Made by a program: the position numbers and the translations under genes. From contig JAURVB010003189.1 of NCBI GenBank assembly GCA_033002965.1, positions 1-64,000 of the forward strand: DNA of 64,000 bases, read 5' to 3'. The notes under the pieces are model-generated. The model was not told the origin of the DNA and ran no database searches. It saw only the letters and a list, made by a program, of their open reading frames with translations. Every line of letters starts with the position of its first letter. Position 1 is the stretch's first letter. Positions 38,447 to 48,887 of this stretch are shown here, piece by piece. Origin of the DNA: Piper betle (Eukaryota > Streptophyta > Magnoliopsida > Piperales > Piperaceae).

Positions 38447-38610
38447 GGTTTCAAGTTTGGTTGTTGATGCCCTGTTGTTTTCATAATTATTATAGTATAT
38501 TGTGATTTATTGTGTGACTTGTGGAAGGCTGAGTGTATCTAAAGAGAAATACACTGCATAGGTCGTGATTTGGGATGAAAAATTATACCCTAGAATTGGC
38601 CCTATAACAG
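38447..38610 (+). repeat. Terminal 160 bp of the gypsy LTR in direct orientation
   Basis: Matches 28348-28508 in + orientation, including ATTATACCCTAGAATT-GCCCT and GATTTGGGA-AAAAATTATAC (in part). It begins at the LTR position where the adjacent inverted copy stops matching. Confidence 0.78.
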
Positions 38611-38775
38611 TAACATTTACTGGACCACCACCACTGCAATGAGCAACACACAGCACATGATTGCATATTTTTATTTTGTTGGAAAATAGCGTCTATGAGT
38701 GGGTGGATGTGAGTATATATTATTCTTGTACATGTATACTCGATTACACTTGGTTTCCTAAATAGTGCATGCCCA

Positions 38776-39600
38776 AGAATGTATTATTGTGCAATAGAGA
38801 GTGCTCAATTCTCAGTAATAATCTCCCATAAGTGGCCAGTGCCACTTTGTTGTCTTTACGAGTTACTGGTTTCACAGCTTTCTACTTTCTCGATTATGCT
38901 CTTGAAATGGGGGAGGAATCAAAGACCAGTATCGTTGCTCTTTCATATACTTCGAGAGTAGTGAAGATTGATCAAATGCGTGATTGAATGCTCCAAGTCG
39001 GCTACCTCAGGTTTTGGTTGTCAAACATCAACGATTCAAGGTTTGATATACCAACAGTACAACTAATTGTTCATAAATACAATAAAATTACTTATTGTTC
39101 AAAAATATTGATCTCATAATTTTACATCCCATACGGATGATCATGTGGGATTTTCGGGTGGTGTGGGGTATGTTTCGTTCATCCGGGTCAAACTAGCTTG
39201 AACTACATTTTAAAATTATAAATAAAATATTTTATTAATAGTTAAAAATACATTTTGTCATTAATATTTTATTAAATGCCGATTAAAATATTGGAATTTT
39301 TAACAAAAGTTGGATTTTTTGAAAATTTAGCACCAAAATAATGGGTATAAATTAAAATAGTATATAAGTTTAAAGTGTATTGTATTTAGAGGTAATATGT
39401 GATATTTCGAATACGAATACTGGGTAGTGCGATGTGGTATTTAAAAGTATGTTTGATATAATTGATGATTGTAGTCTTCTTCCCACTCACATTTGATAAG
39501 CAGCATGAGAGCATAGCAAATAAGAAATCTTATCTTTGATTAATCAACTGGAATTTCAGAGCAAAAACTGGATCATCTTTTGTGTGGTTCACCATCCGCA
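38776..39600 (-). pseudogene. Fragments of a duplicated purple acid phosphatase gene
   Basis: Three blocks match the intact phosphatase gene downstream in the same orientation: 38776-39025 matches 48796-49025 (3' part of the last exon and downstream), 39010-39075 matches 52470-52545 (acceptor side and intron before exon 5), and 39460-39600 matches 52550-52690 (exon 4, including TGAAATTCCAGTTGATTAAT on the minus strand and its donor). The middle exons are missing and a repeat sits at 39120-39455. Clearly non-functional. Confidence 0.82.
39116..39455. repeat. AT-rich insertion resembling 4550-4800
   Basis: Interrupts the duplicated phosphatase fragments. It shares AAATAAAATATTTTATT, ATTAATATTTTATTAAAT and a GATATTT...GTATTTAAAA end with the earlier repeat. 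Identity is modest. Confidence 0.5.
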
Positions 39601-39619
39601 ATTTCTTCATCTGTATAAT

Positions 39620-40018
39620 TAAGGGGTGAGCACGGTTTGGTTACCAACTAAATTGACCGAACCAAACCCATTTAAAAAAGTTGGTTCGGTGCTACTTCAG
39701 TTTGGTTGTAGTTTGGTTAAAATTGAAAAGTTTAGTCAATTCGATTGTTTTGGGTCAAAATAAATCAAACTAAATAAATTAATAAATATAAAAATCCTAT
39801 TTCCATCATTTTCTTCTTTTTCTTTCTTCATTTTAAATGTGCCTTTATGTACCTCTAGTCATTATGATAGAGAATAAAAGTTTATAAAATCTTTATTTTA
39901 GTTTAATCTATTGAAAATGCTTTGTCTATGTATGTGTAAGAGATGTAAATTAAATATATTATATATTGTGTATATATTATAGAATGTTCCAAGTTAGAAT
40001 CATATTCATGTTACCTTT
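39620..40018. repeat. Left part of a GGTTTGGTT-rich repeat (continues 40670-40930)
   Basis: Reiterated GGTTTGGTT, TTGGTTCGGT and complementary AACCAAAC words occur here and again at 40800-40930. The 651-bp MITE at 40019-40669 splits the element. No coding potential. Confidence 0.5.
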
Positions 40019-40669
40019 TAGGGTTGCTAAATGAGCGAGCGAGCCGAATTCAGCTTGTGTTCGAACTCGACTCAAGATCAGAAAGAGTTTTGAATATATA
40101 TGCTCAAAATCGACTCGAACATTTTTTATGTTGTTCAAGCTCGAATACATTAATTAAACTGTTTAATTTTGATGAGCTCGAAACTAGCTCAAAACCCAAC
40201 TCGTTTGAGAGCTTGAAAGTAGTTCATGAGCTGACTCGCTCAATTAGGCTCAGGCCCAAATACCAATTACGATTTCTATTTTTCTTGTATATGTATCCAA
40301 CATAAAATGATAATGCGATGAGCGTGGATTGAACACGTGACCTTCAAGTTTTTAGGATGTTGGTCTTTCAATTGAGCTATCCCCCTATTAATTCTACATT
40401 GTTATTTTATTGTATATAAATAAATATAACTGGCTACAATTAAACTTAGTCAATAATAATATTTATTTATGATTTTAAATGTATTTTGAATAGACAAATG
40501 ATATTATGTATATTATTATATTATATTATCAAGTCGAGTTCAAGTTATAATCGAGTCGAGTCAAGTCGAACACTACCTTGCTTAAGCTCGACTCATAGGT
40601 TTTGAGTTCGAGTCGAGCCGAATCGAATGGCAAATGCTCACAGGCTAGCTCGCTCAATTAGCAACCCTA
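40019..40669. mobile_element. MITE with about 27-bp terminal inverted repeats (hAT-like)
   Basis: Left end TAGGGTTGCTAAATGAGCGA and right end, in reverse complement, TAGGGTTGCTAATTGAGCGA; the match continues a few bases further into GC-AGCC. The flanking octamers TTACCTTT (40011-40018) and TTATTTTT (40670-40677) match at 6 of 8 positions, which would fit an aged hAT-type duplication. The interior carries complementary CTCGACTC and GAGTCGAG words near both ends and a tRNA-like stretch. No transposase. Confidence 0.78.
40316..40390 (-). ncRNA. tRNA-like sequence within the MITE (pseudo-tRNA or SINE-like)
   Basis: On the minus strand it begins GGGGGATAGCTCAATTGAAA, an acceptor and D-arm-like A box, and continues to GGTCACGTGTTCAATCCACG, a B-box-like T arm. 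Spacing is close to that of a tRNA. The acceptor stem and anticodon stem do not pair well by eye, so a functional tRNA is unlikely. Confidence 0.45.
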
Positions 40670-40954
40670 TTATTTTTCATAATAAATTTGTAATTAGCCT
40701 CCAAATGTGTGCTAACAATTCTTTATTTCATAAATAAAATTAAAAAATAATTAAAACAAACATTAAAGAATGAACACGGTAAAAACACTATTTATTATTT
40801 TGGTTAGTTTTGTTGGAATTCAGTTAAATCGGTTTGCTTATCAATTGGAATATGATAACAAACCAAACTATCTCACTTTGGTTAAGTAAATAAATGTTTA
40901 ACCAATCCAACTAAATGATAAACCCTATGTATAATCATTCGTTTCATCAACATT

Positions 40955-41615
40955 CACCTTTCATCAGTTGGTTCGGCACCTTCACTTGGTAGTATACCAC
41001 ATTCAAATGCTTACAAGAAAAAACATTAGAATAAAGAATCAGATTTAACAACAGGTAGATAAAACATAATTGATCTCACTTGGTATTATTTTTTTTCCAC
41101 TAAGGGTTTGTTTGGTCGTCATGAAATGCATGAAAGAAATGTAAAATGTAGAGGTAAAATTGTTTTTTGTATTTGGATGTCTTGAAATTTAGTCAAAAGA
41201 AATTTTAATTTTAGTCAAAAGAAGTCTATGTAAAAATTTTATAGAGCAACATTTTTTTATGAAAAACAAAAAAAAAAGGAAAAATTTTGGGAGGCACATG
41301 CACATGCAAATGGGAAGGGATATTTCATTTTTATATTATTTTCATACTATCCAAACATGTAAGAGAAATTTTCAAAATTTTCGTGCCATTTCATCACATT
41401 GAATTTCAATTTCATATAATTTTAATTTTTATTTACACTATTTTCATGTCATTTTAAGAGTATTGATTCGTGTCAAAGCTCAAATAACAAAAGATGATAA
41501 AACCAAAGATGATATTTCAAATATTATTAACCTGAATTTCATAAAATGCATGATAGCTCATTATACAACCATATCATGAAAAATTTGTTATTCAAGCTTT
41601 GGGTGCCAAGCAATG
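40955..41615 (-). pseudogene. Duplicated fragments of the unknown gene at 54144-56561
   Basis: 40955-41060 matches 54668-54800 (block CTTCACTTxGTAGTATACCA), and 41461-41615 matches 54978-55155 (TxCAAAGCTCAAxTAACAxAAGATGATAAA, then ATTCAAGCTTTGGG). These are intronic parts of introns 2-3. Exon 3 between them is lost and the family 2 repeat (41103-41456) sits there instead. Together with 38776-39600 this shows that one duplicated block once carried both neighbours. Confidence 0.78.
41103..41456. repeat. Dispersed repeat family 2, copy 2
   Basis: Starts AGGGTTTGTTTGGTCGTCAT; same ordered blocks as 19205-19550. It lies inside the duplicated gene fragment and has no counterpart in the intact gene, so it arrived after the duplication or marks its rearrangement. 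Confidence 0.65.
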
Positions 41616-41616
41616 T

Positions 41617-42110
41617 TGTCATGACCTAGCACAAAGTACAACATTATGAACCTAAATTATCTCTTCAAAAGTAGTTAATCGAAGTTAAAGATTTATAGTT
41701 CATTCCACTAATAAATATGATCTTACCCTAACAGGTATTAGATGTGAGACAAAGTGCAACATTATAAATTTAAGTCATCTCTAGGAATTAGAGATCTTAA
41801 CCTTAAAAATTTTGTCTTCAAAGTTCTTACACTTGGCTTATCTCTAGTCCTACCTCACGTCATTTTTGGGCCCATGACTAGCAACCTAACCAACATCCCT
41901 AATTTATCCCACCATCTAATACAGAACCAGGTTGCTATAATATAATTTGTCACGACCCAACCTAAAGTGCAGCATAATGAACCTAAGTTATCTTTTCAAA
42001 AGTGGTTATCTGAAGTTAAAGATCTACAGTGTATTCCCATTAATACATAGGATCTTACCCGAAAAGGTATGTAGACGTGAAACAAAGTTGAGGAATCTCA
42101 CAATTGTTAA
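41617..42110. repeat. Dispersed repeat family 1, two copies head to tail
   Basis: Copy 2 runs 41617-41947 (start TGTCATGACCTAGCACAAAG) and copy 3 runs 41950-42110 (start TGTCACGACCCAACCTAAAG). Shared blocks: ATTATGAACCTAAxTTATCT, TTCAAAAGTxGTTA, GAAGTTAAAGATxTA, GGATCTTACCC, GTGAxACAAAGT. Copy 2 extends into a 3' half (CAAAGTTCTTACACTTGGC onwards) also seen after 44395. Confidence 0.72.
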
Positions 42111-43194
42111 CTCAAATAAGACATCAAAATTACCACCGACAAATTTCTGCCAGTGGTGATGTAAGGGTGGTTTGCAGTGATTCCCAATGGTAGCAGGAAT
42201 GAGAAGAGAGAAGAGTTAAGGCGATGGAGAGAAGGGATGTAATCAATTCAAGTTAGCTCGTGAGCAAAATGTGTCAGGCACAGTTAATTTTGAACTCAAT
42301 GTTCTGTATTTTAGAGCTATGCTTATGCTTGGCTTGATAATAATAACTCTATGAATTATGTACAAGTTTGGACATAACAATAATCCTCTCGATTTAGCTT
42401 AGAACTCAAACATGATGCACTTTAGGCTGACAAAAAATTCTTCCTGACTTTATCATCTTAGTTACCATCTTTTTATTTGGAGTATTTATCGCATAGAGCT
42501 GAATTTATATATTATAAAATTATATCACTTGTGCATTAATAGAGTTTATATTTAAATATAAATGTTTTAATGGGATAGCTTAGTTTGGCTCGATTTAGTT
42601 TTGCCTCAAAATTATTTTAATTAAATTGGAACTAGACTTGAGCATATTAGTTTTCGACTCAATTTTAGCTCAAAATATATAATGTGGTAATGAACTAAGC
42701 TTGAGCAAAGTAGTTTAAAGATAAATGTGGATATATGTAAACTAAGTGGTGATTTGACTCAAGCCCTTGTTTACACCCTTAGGGAAAAGGAATGGTAAAT
42801 GTAGAGGAATTGGCCAAGGAAATGTCAATGTTATAATTTCTAGTATATTTGGAATTATATAGATAATTTAGATTGGATAGTGTTCGGATATATATAAAAA
42901 GAAAATGAACAGAAGTTGCAAGATGGCATCTTTGGTGGAAAGTCGCAATAGTGGAATTCAATAGGTGGAACTGCAAAGCTGACGATGTCGTGGAGGATGG
43001 TTGCCGAGTAAGACATTCTCCCGTCCATTTTTTTCTAAAGCTAGCCACGGTTTTTACAATGGGTACAAATTTTAATTTTTTAAAAAAAGTAGTCACAATT
43101 TTTCGTCGCTCAAAAGGATTGCTTGAAATAGTATTTTCTTATTTTAGCCATGGGACTTGACTTAAATAATTTTTTTAATTATTAGAAATTATAT
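42111..43194. other. Intergenic, no gene seen
   Basis: AT-rich sequence. A minus-strand frame at 42779-43096 has no family resemblance and atypical composition. Confidence 0.5.
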
Positions 43195-43504
43195 TTTTTG
43201 ACACGGCTTTTTTACAAAAATTTTGTGATAACTTAATTTTTTAATTTAAATTTGATACAAAGTTGTCACAAAAATTTCCCTAAGTAGATATCGACATGGT
43301 TGATTATTATGAAATTTTCGGGACAAAATTTTGAATTTTTTTTGTTTGAACATTTCATGATAAAATTTCGACGCTGCTGTTTGTTTCAAACTTTTCATGA
43401 CTAAATTTTTATACGATATTTCGGTGGTAAAATTAGTAAAAAATTTCTCACAAAGACTTTTTGTGACAAAATTCTTGTGCCAGAAAGTCATTTTTCCTAT
43501 AGTA
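43195..43504. mobile_element. CACTA-like transposon end
   Basis: The right edge, in reverse complement, reads TACTATAGGAAAAATGACTT, close to plant CACTA termini (CACTAxAxGAAAAATGAC). The 300 bp inside are full of short complementary words such as TTTTGTGACAAAAT, TTCATGACTAAATTTT and TTTCATGATAAAATTT, like the subterminal repeats of this superfamily. The other end was not found. Confidence 0.55.
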
Positions 43505-44217
43505 TTAATTTTAACTTTTAAGGATCATCTTAAGAATTCAAAATTCATAAAGGGGAATAAGTTTAAAGCTAATAAGTAATCACCATCACTGGTAACTCAA
43601 TTTTGTAGCTGAAGAACCCACAAACCAATTCAATAGGTACGGACAAGATAAATAGGTGATAGGAGGAGCAATATAATTCATTTTATCAAAAAGCTATTCT
43701 TATGATGAGAGAACTAAAAACTCCAAGTTGATTGAATTTAGTGAAAGAATTATGGTCTATTAGATAACATATTGACTTAGGGAATATACTTAAATTATTA
43801 CTTATATAAGTCTTATAACAGAGGTCATGTTAATCCCGCGGATGAAAATATTCACAAAAATATAAGATGCTAAGTCCAGGGAGCTAGGGAAGCCATGTGA
43901 TTAGCTTGGACTCCACAAAATATGGGGAGGGGCTTTTAGCCTTCCCCTTTTAGAGATAAGTGATGATATATTTAGTACGCTGGGAAATTTTTTGACTGTC
44001 TAATTAAAAAAATCAAAAGTATGAGAAAAATGAGAGAAGACCTTAGACCATCGTCTCCTCCATTCCCGTCCAACTTACCTTATCTTTACAACCGAGAAGG
44101 AGGTCCTTCCTATTCAAACTCTCATAAAATACTAATACCAAATAATATTCTCTCTCAGGTGCAACCCTTCTCTCACGAAAGAACATAAAAACCACCTCAA
44201 TCATAATAAAAAAGTTC
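43505..44217. other. Intergenic, no gene seen
   Basis: No coding, RNA or repeat feature can be supported. Confidence 0.5.
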
Positions 44218-44700
44218 TTGTAACGACCTAGTCTAAAATGTAAATTAATAGGGCTAAGTTATCTCTTCAAAAATAATTAGTTAAAATTGAAAATTTATAG
44301 TCTACTCCAACTAAAAAAAATAAATCTTACCTCAAGTATGTATTTGATATAAGACTAAGTTAAAATTATCACAATCCATCAGGTTTAGGTAATTTCATCC
44401 TCGAAATTCTTACACTCGGCCCGTAACTAGCAATTTAACCCACGTCTTTTTTGGCTCATTGTTAGCAGCTTAACCCACGTCTATAATGTAACCATCATCC
44501 AACACGAAACCATATTGGCTTTAATAATAAATAACCCCGGCTCAAAATATAAATTAATATGGTTAAGCCATCTCTTCATAAGTGATGAACCCAATTTAAA
44601 GATTCATAACTCATTTTCATTAATAATAATAAATTGAATATTATCACAATAAGTATTAAACTTGAAAGTAAGTTAGAGTTATTACATTCTTCATGATAGA
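44218..44700. repeat. Dispersed repeat family 1, two more copies head to tail
   Basis: Copy 4 at 44218-44531 (start TGTAACGACCTAGTCTAAAA) includes the 3' half with GAAATTCTTACACTCGGCCC and AGCTTAACCCACGTCT. Copy 5 at 44533-44700 (start AACCCCGGCTCAAAATATAA) is truncated. The full-plus-truncated head-to-tail arrangement is the same as at 41617-42110. Confidence 0.68.
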
Positions 44701-46180
44701 AGCTATGAACGAGGGTATTCAAGCTAAATACCTATGATGCGGGAAAAAATGAAGAGCAATAGGGTCTCTTCCGGTGATGGAGAAGAATGTGAAGGTAGGT
44801 AGACGATTGTCGACTAGCTAGACAAAATAAAAAATTTTAGTCCTTATCTAAAATGACTAGTAGCCCCTTAGACAGCCCATGTTTTCTCAACATGGACGAG
44901 GAAATGCTCCATTGAGCCATGGTTTAAGTTGTGGTTGGCTTTAAGATATTCGAACCAAGGGTGGGTGTTGGTCGGTCAGACGTTGGACAAAACATTGCTC
45001 ATGTATGTCCACTTAACTTTGAACAAAAATTTCATCATCCACAATCAAAATTTTTCGGTTACGTCAGTCACTATCGAACATTGTCAAAATTTAATCAATA
45101 TAAGAGTTTATTTTCACCCCACATTTATTATATAATTAATCATTTTTGTCATTATAAATATTAATTTTTCTCAAGAATAACTGGTACCTCATTTATATAA
45201 TAATTATCACTTTTTCTTAATTTCTTTCATGCCAATTATAAGAAAAAATAAAATCACTTGTTTGAAAATATTTGAAGAAATGTTATACTACTATGAAAAA
45301 ATTTAAAAATTAAGGTTGATGTGTTCTAATTTCAATAATTATCAATGATCATTTGATACTAAATTTTAAAAACATCATTTATATCATTAATATATGACTA
45401 TGGTCTGTCGTTTGATCCGTCATTCAGGTAGAGGAAAAAATATCCGTGTTCAGTTTTTTATTTGGTCATAATCGATCGATCAAATTAGGACACAATCATT
45501 CTCAATGTCAATCAAATAAGGTCATTCGGTCATCCACGCGCACCCCTATCCATTTTTGAAAGATTCAATTTTGTTAGTAGGCCAATGAGCACACCCTATA
45601 CACATTTTGGGCCTCAAATTAGGATGTTCTCAGTTTGGATTCGACAACCCAATTTGATGAAAGGGAGGAGGGGTAGGGGTTCAAGCATTGCGATCGAAGA
45701 CATTTACCATTACTATTTATCATTTTTTTTATCAATAATCCTTTCAGCACCATTTACCATTTTGTAGACTATTTGTCGCTATCGAGTTTCAACTATTTTA
45801 ATTGACGGTAAATGGTTAACCATCGATAAATTTTTATTTATGCTAAATAAGCCTTTATCATGACAAAATCCTTATTAAAATTATAAATTTAGTGTCACTT
45901 AGACTGTTTATAAATGTTAAACCAAATATTAAAAGGATATAATAATATAAAATTTTAATTAAATATAGTAATAATATTACTTTTTATTCATATTGATCAA
46001 TTTAATTATATTTTATTTTCAAAAATAAATAAAACAATAAATTAGTAAAATAGTAACAGTCGACACTACCGTTCCAAGATAAAAATAATGGGGTTAAATT
46101 TATCATTTTATTACTTTTTAATTGATTAAAAAAATATTTAACTGTTTTATTTTAATTTAATTTAAAACTGTTCAAAAAAA
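44701..46180. other. Intergenic, no gene seen
   Basis: AT-rich; no coding or RNA gene can be supported. Confidence 0.5.
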
Positions 46181-46410
46181 ATGGTAAACCTGTCCAACCA
46201 CCTGCAGCCTGTAGAGGAAGGCCATGCAGCTGTCTCCCAAGCCCTCCGCCACGCGGCCAGTAAACATTCCGGCACCAATGTGTTGCCGATCGCGCTCCTG
46301 CCTGAGACCAGATCCTCCCGTCTACGTTCCTATGTACGGATTGCTGCAGTACAAGAAGGTGGTTCATGGTTGCTTCCCACCTTATGTTCTGTGGGATTTA
46401 TTATCTAGCA
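46181..46410. other. Orphan GC-rich, exon-like block
   Basis: A GC-rich island in AT-rich DNA, with open frames on both strands (75 and 66 codons on +, 71 on minus). None is recognised. A downstream AT-rich stretch (46395-46570) with two diverged copies of TTTATTATCTAGCAT looks intron-like. It may be a fragment of a captured or decayed gene. Confidence 0.35.
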
Positions 46411-48006
46411 TTCATGCATTTTAAATGTCATATTGATTTTCTTATTGGTTAGTTTATTATCTGCGGCATTTATTATCTAGCATGCATGTATTTTAAAGGT
46501 CATATTGATTTTCTTGTTGTATTGCATGTATGCGGTTATAGTGTTATCACATTTCATGATATTTTGCAGATTCTCTCAGATTATAAACAAAAAGGTAATA
46601 ATTAGTTAAAATGTAATTCAATGTTTGAAAAGAAAGGTTTTCTTTAGACGAGTTATTCTGACCATTATATTTACATTGCATAAGTTGAACTGTTAAGAAA
46701 TGCGGGCTATTTCTTTATTCCCTTGTGCAGATACTCTCTTTTAGTTGAAGCGTTTTTTTCGTTTGTGGGTTTTATATTTAGTTGAAAAAATAAATTCATT
46801 CGGTCGACGGAACTATTTTCAAATTTTTTGTCTTTTTTTGGTGTGTGAATTCAGGAAATATGGTAAGACTGTATCATGCTGATGGATTTTTTGCTGTTAT
46901 TATTAACTACGTGATACAAACTTGCTTCCGATTTTTTTGGCCGTGGGACAGTTATGAATCATGCTTGGTTTTTTGTGCTCGATTGTTCCTCACTTTCATC
47001 TTCTATTTGCAACTGGGAGACAAATTTTAGATTTGTCAATTGATTTTTTGTTTAATTTTTTAAAGTATTTTTTATGATGGGTTGGTTTCATTGATTAGTT
47101 TGTTGAAAAAAGTACTTGAATTGCTTTAAGGCAATGATATTTTATTTTGACTACATCTTTGGGGTTCTATGTAAAAATGTAGAGTTGGTGTGTGAAAGGT
47201 TTGGTGAATATTGACTTTGATTTATTTTTGCATAGGGATTTAAGTATCTTGATATTAGTGGGAAGTATATTTTGCTTGGATGTAGAGCTTCTGGTGTTGA
47301 GTAAAGTAAATATGATATAATTCGTGTATTTTTAGCGCAGGTTTAGTTGATGTTTTGGATGTTTGAATATAAAAGCGAATGATGTAGGATTTAATTGATG
47401 GCAAAGATGAGGAACTTGTGCTTGAGACTGATGTTGCTGTTATAGCGCAGGTTCAGTTGACTTCTAATCGTTATTATCCTGAGGATCATATATAATTTTA
47501 TTTGTTTCTGAAACAAGTTGAATTAAATATTTGGTGTTATTAGTCTGTATTTAACCTTTAAAAAGTTTTTACTGTAGTTGAATTAAATTTTTAAGTTTAT
47601 ATTTAATCAATATTTATTATAACCTTTCCTAATATAAGGAAAGAATGAAGATAATTAAGTATTTAAAAAATTAAATAATGAATAAAATTTTCTCATTATC
47701 CGTGTTATTCCCCGAGACATACTAGTTTATAGAATCATCATAGCAGTCTCTCTTCGGACTTTGTAAATAGCAGATTAATTTTTACTAGCTGTTATTCTCT
47801 TGGTTTGTGTATGCTTTGTAGAATTTATTTATCTGTCATGCTTCCACTTTGAATGCCGTATTCATTTACTTGTTTTATTGCATGCTATGCATGGCGTGCC
47901 ATGACAACTATTGGTGCCTCGGCTTTTCTTTTTCTTTTTTTCCCCTCAGCATTATGTGCTTTATGAAATCACCGTCAATTTTTTCCCAATTTAATCTCTT
48001 GTGCAG

Positions 48007-48105
48007 ATGATTACTGCTTATCTTGTGGAAATCTAGGAGATGAGGTTAATGAACATGTACTTACGAGAGCATTCTCAAGATTTCCTTCGTTCAAGATGGC
48101 TAAGA
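48007..48105 (+). pseudogene. Isolated RRM exon of an RBM42-type RNA-binding protein
   Basis: After a polypyrimidine tract and TTGTGCAG, an exon reads (N)DYCLSCGNLGDEVNEHVLTR and AFSRFPSFKMAK, then a GTGAGT donor. This matches the start of the RRM of RNA-binding protein 42 (family pattern DYRLFCGDLGNEVNDDVL, then AFxRFPSFNMA). The family's C after DYR is shifted and RLF is CLS, so RNP2 is altered. No upstream WEDPTL exon and no downstream RNP1 exon were found nearby, so this is a gene fragment. Confidence 0.72.
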
Positions 48106-48579
48106 GTGAGTTTGATATTAGCATTGCCTGGTTGCATTCTTTCTATTTTATGAAAGTTTAAGATACTTGCAGCTATTCTTCTGGGCACATATATTGTTTG
48201 TGAGGTGGAGTTGTAGTGACTAGTGAAATGATGGATATTCAAGAGTCGTTGATATGAGTTTCAGTGATTAATCTAATGACTGATATAACATTCATGATGT
48301 TTTGCATATCCTCTTAGATTCTTGACAAAAAAAGTAGCCGGATCCGGTTTTGTCACGGTGAAATCTCGCCGCGCCAACTCCATTTGTTTAAAAAACAAAA
48401 TTATCACCGCCTTTGAATGGCAGTCCATCTAAACAAAATTTTCCATATTTCTTTTTAAAAAATCTTAGATTAAATTTATTTTAATTTTTACGTACAGATA
48501 TTTTAGATATTTTGGAATTTTCCCTTTTTTCTGATAATTAAACTTGATTTTCCCATTACTCAATAATATCAAAAAGCTC

Positions 48580-48790
48580 TATTGAGTTTGACATGGAATT
48601 GTCATGGAAATTCCTTGACAACTTCGACACAGTCATTTGTTCCAATATTTCTGTGTCTAATATTGAAACGAAGCCTTGTCATGATTTTTCGGTGACAAAA
48701 TATGTGTTACACCGTAAAAAAATTGTCAAGGAATGTGGATTTCTGGTAAAAATTATTTCCGTGACAAAAGGTTATTATTCCACGATAGTA
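48580..48790. mobile_element. CACTA-like transposon fragment downstream of the phosphatase gene
   Basis: The right edge in reverse complement reads TACTATCGTGGAATAATAAC, and the interior carries repeated TGACAAAA, GTCATGGAAATTCC and TTTTTCGGTGACAAAATA words. It resembles the fragment at 43195-43504 in character. It ends less than 100 bp past the phosphatase stop codon and may therefore supply part of its 3' UTR. Confidence 0.45.
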
Positions 48791-48887
48791 GCATTAGTGC
48801 CATCCCAAGAATGTGCGTTTCTGGTGTCAACTCTGTTGTTGTTTGATGAGTGGTGTGTTTCCGGTTCACAGCTTTGTATATCTTCTA

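Noticed and set aside
40316..40390. Functional tRNA gene
   Set aside because: A- and B-box-like words are present but the acceptor and anticodon stems do not pair convincingly, and it lies inside a MITE.
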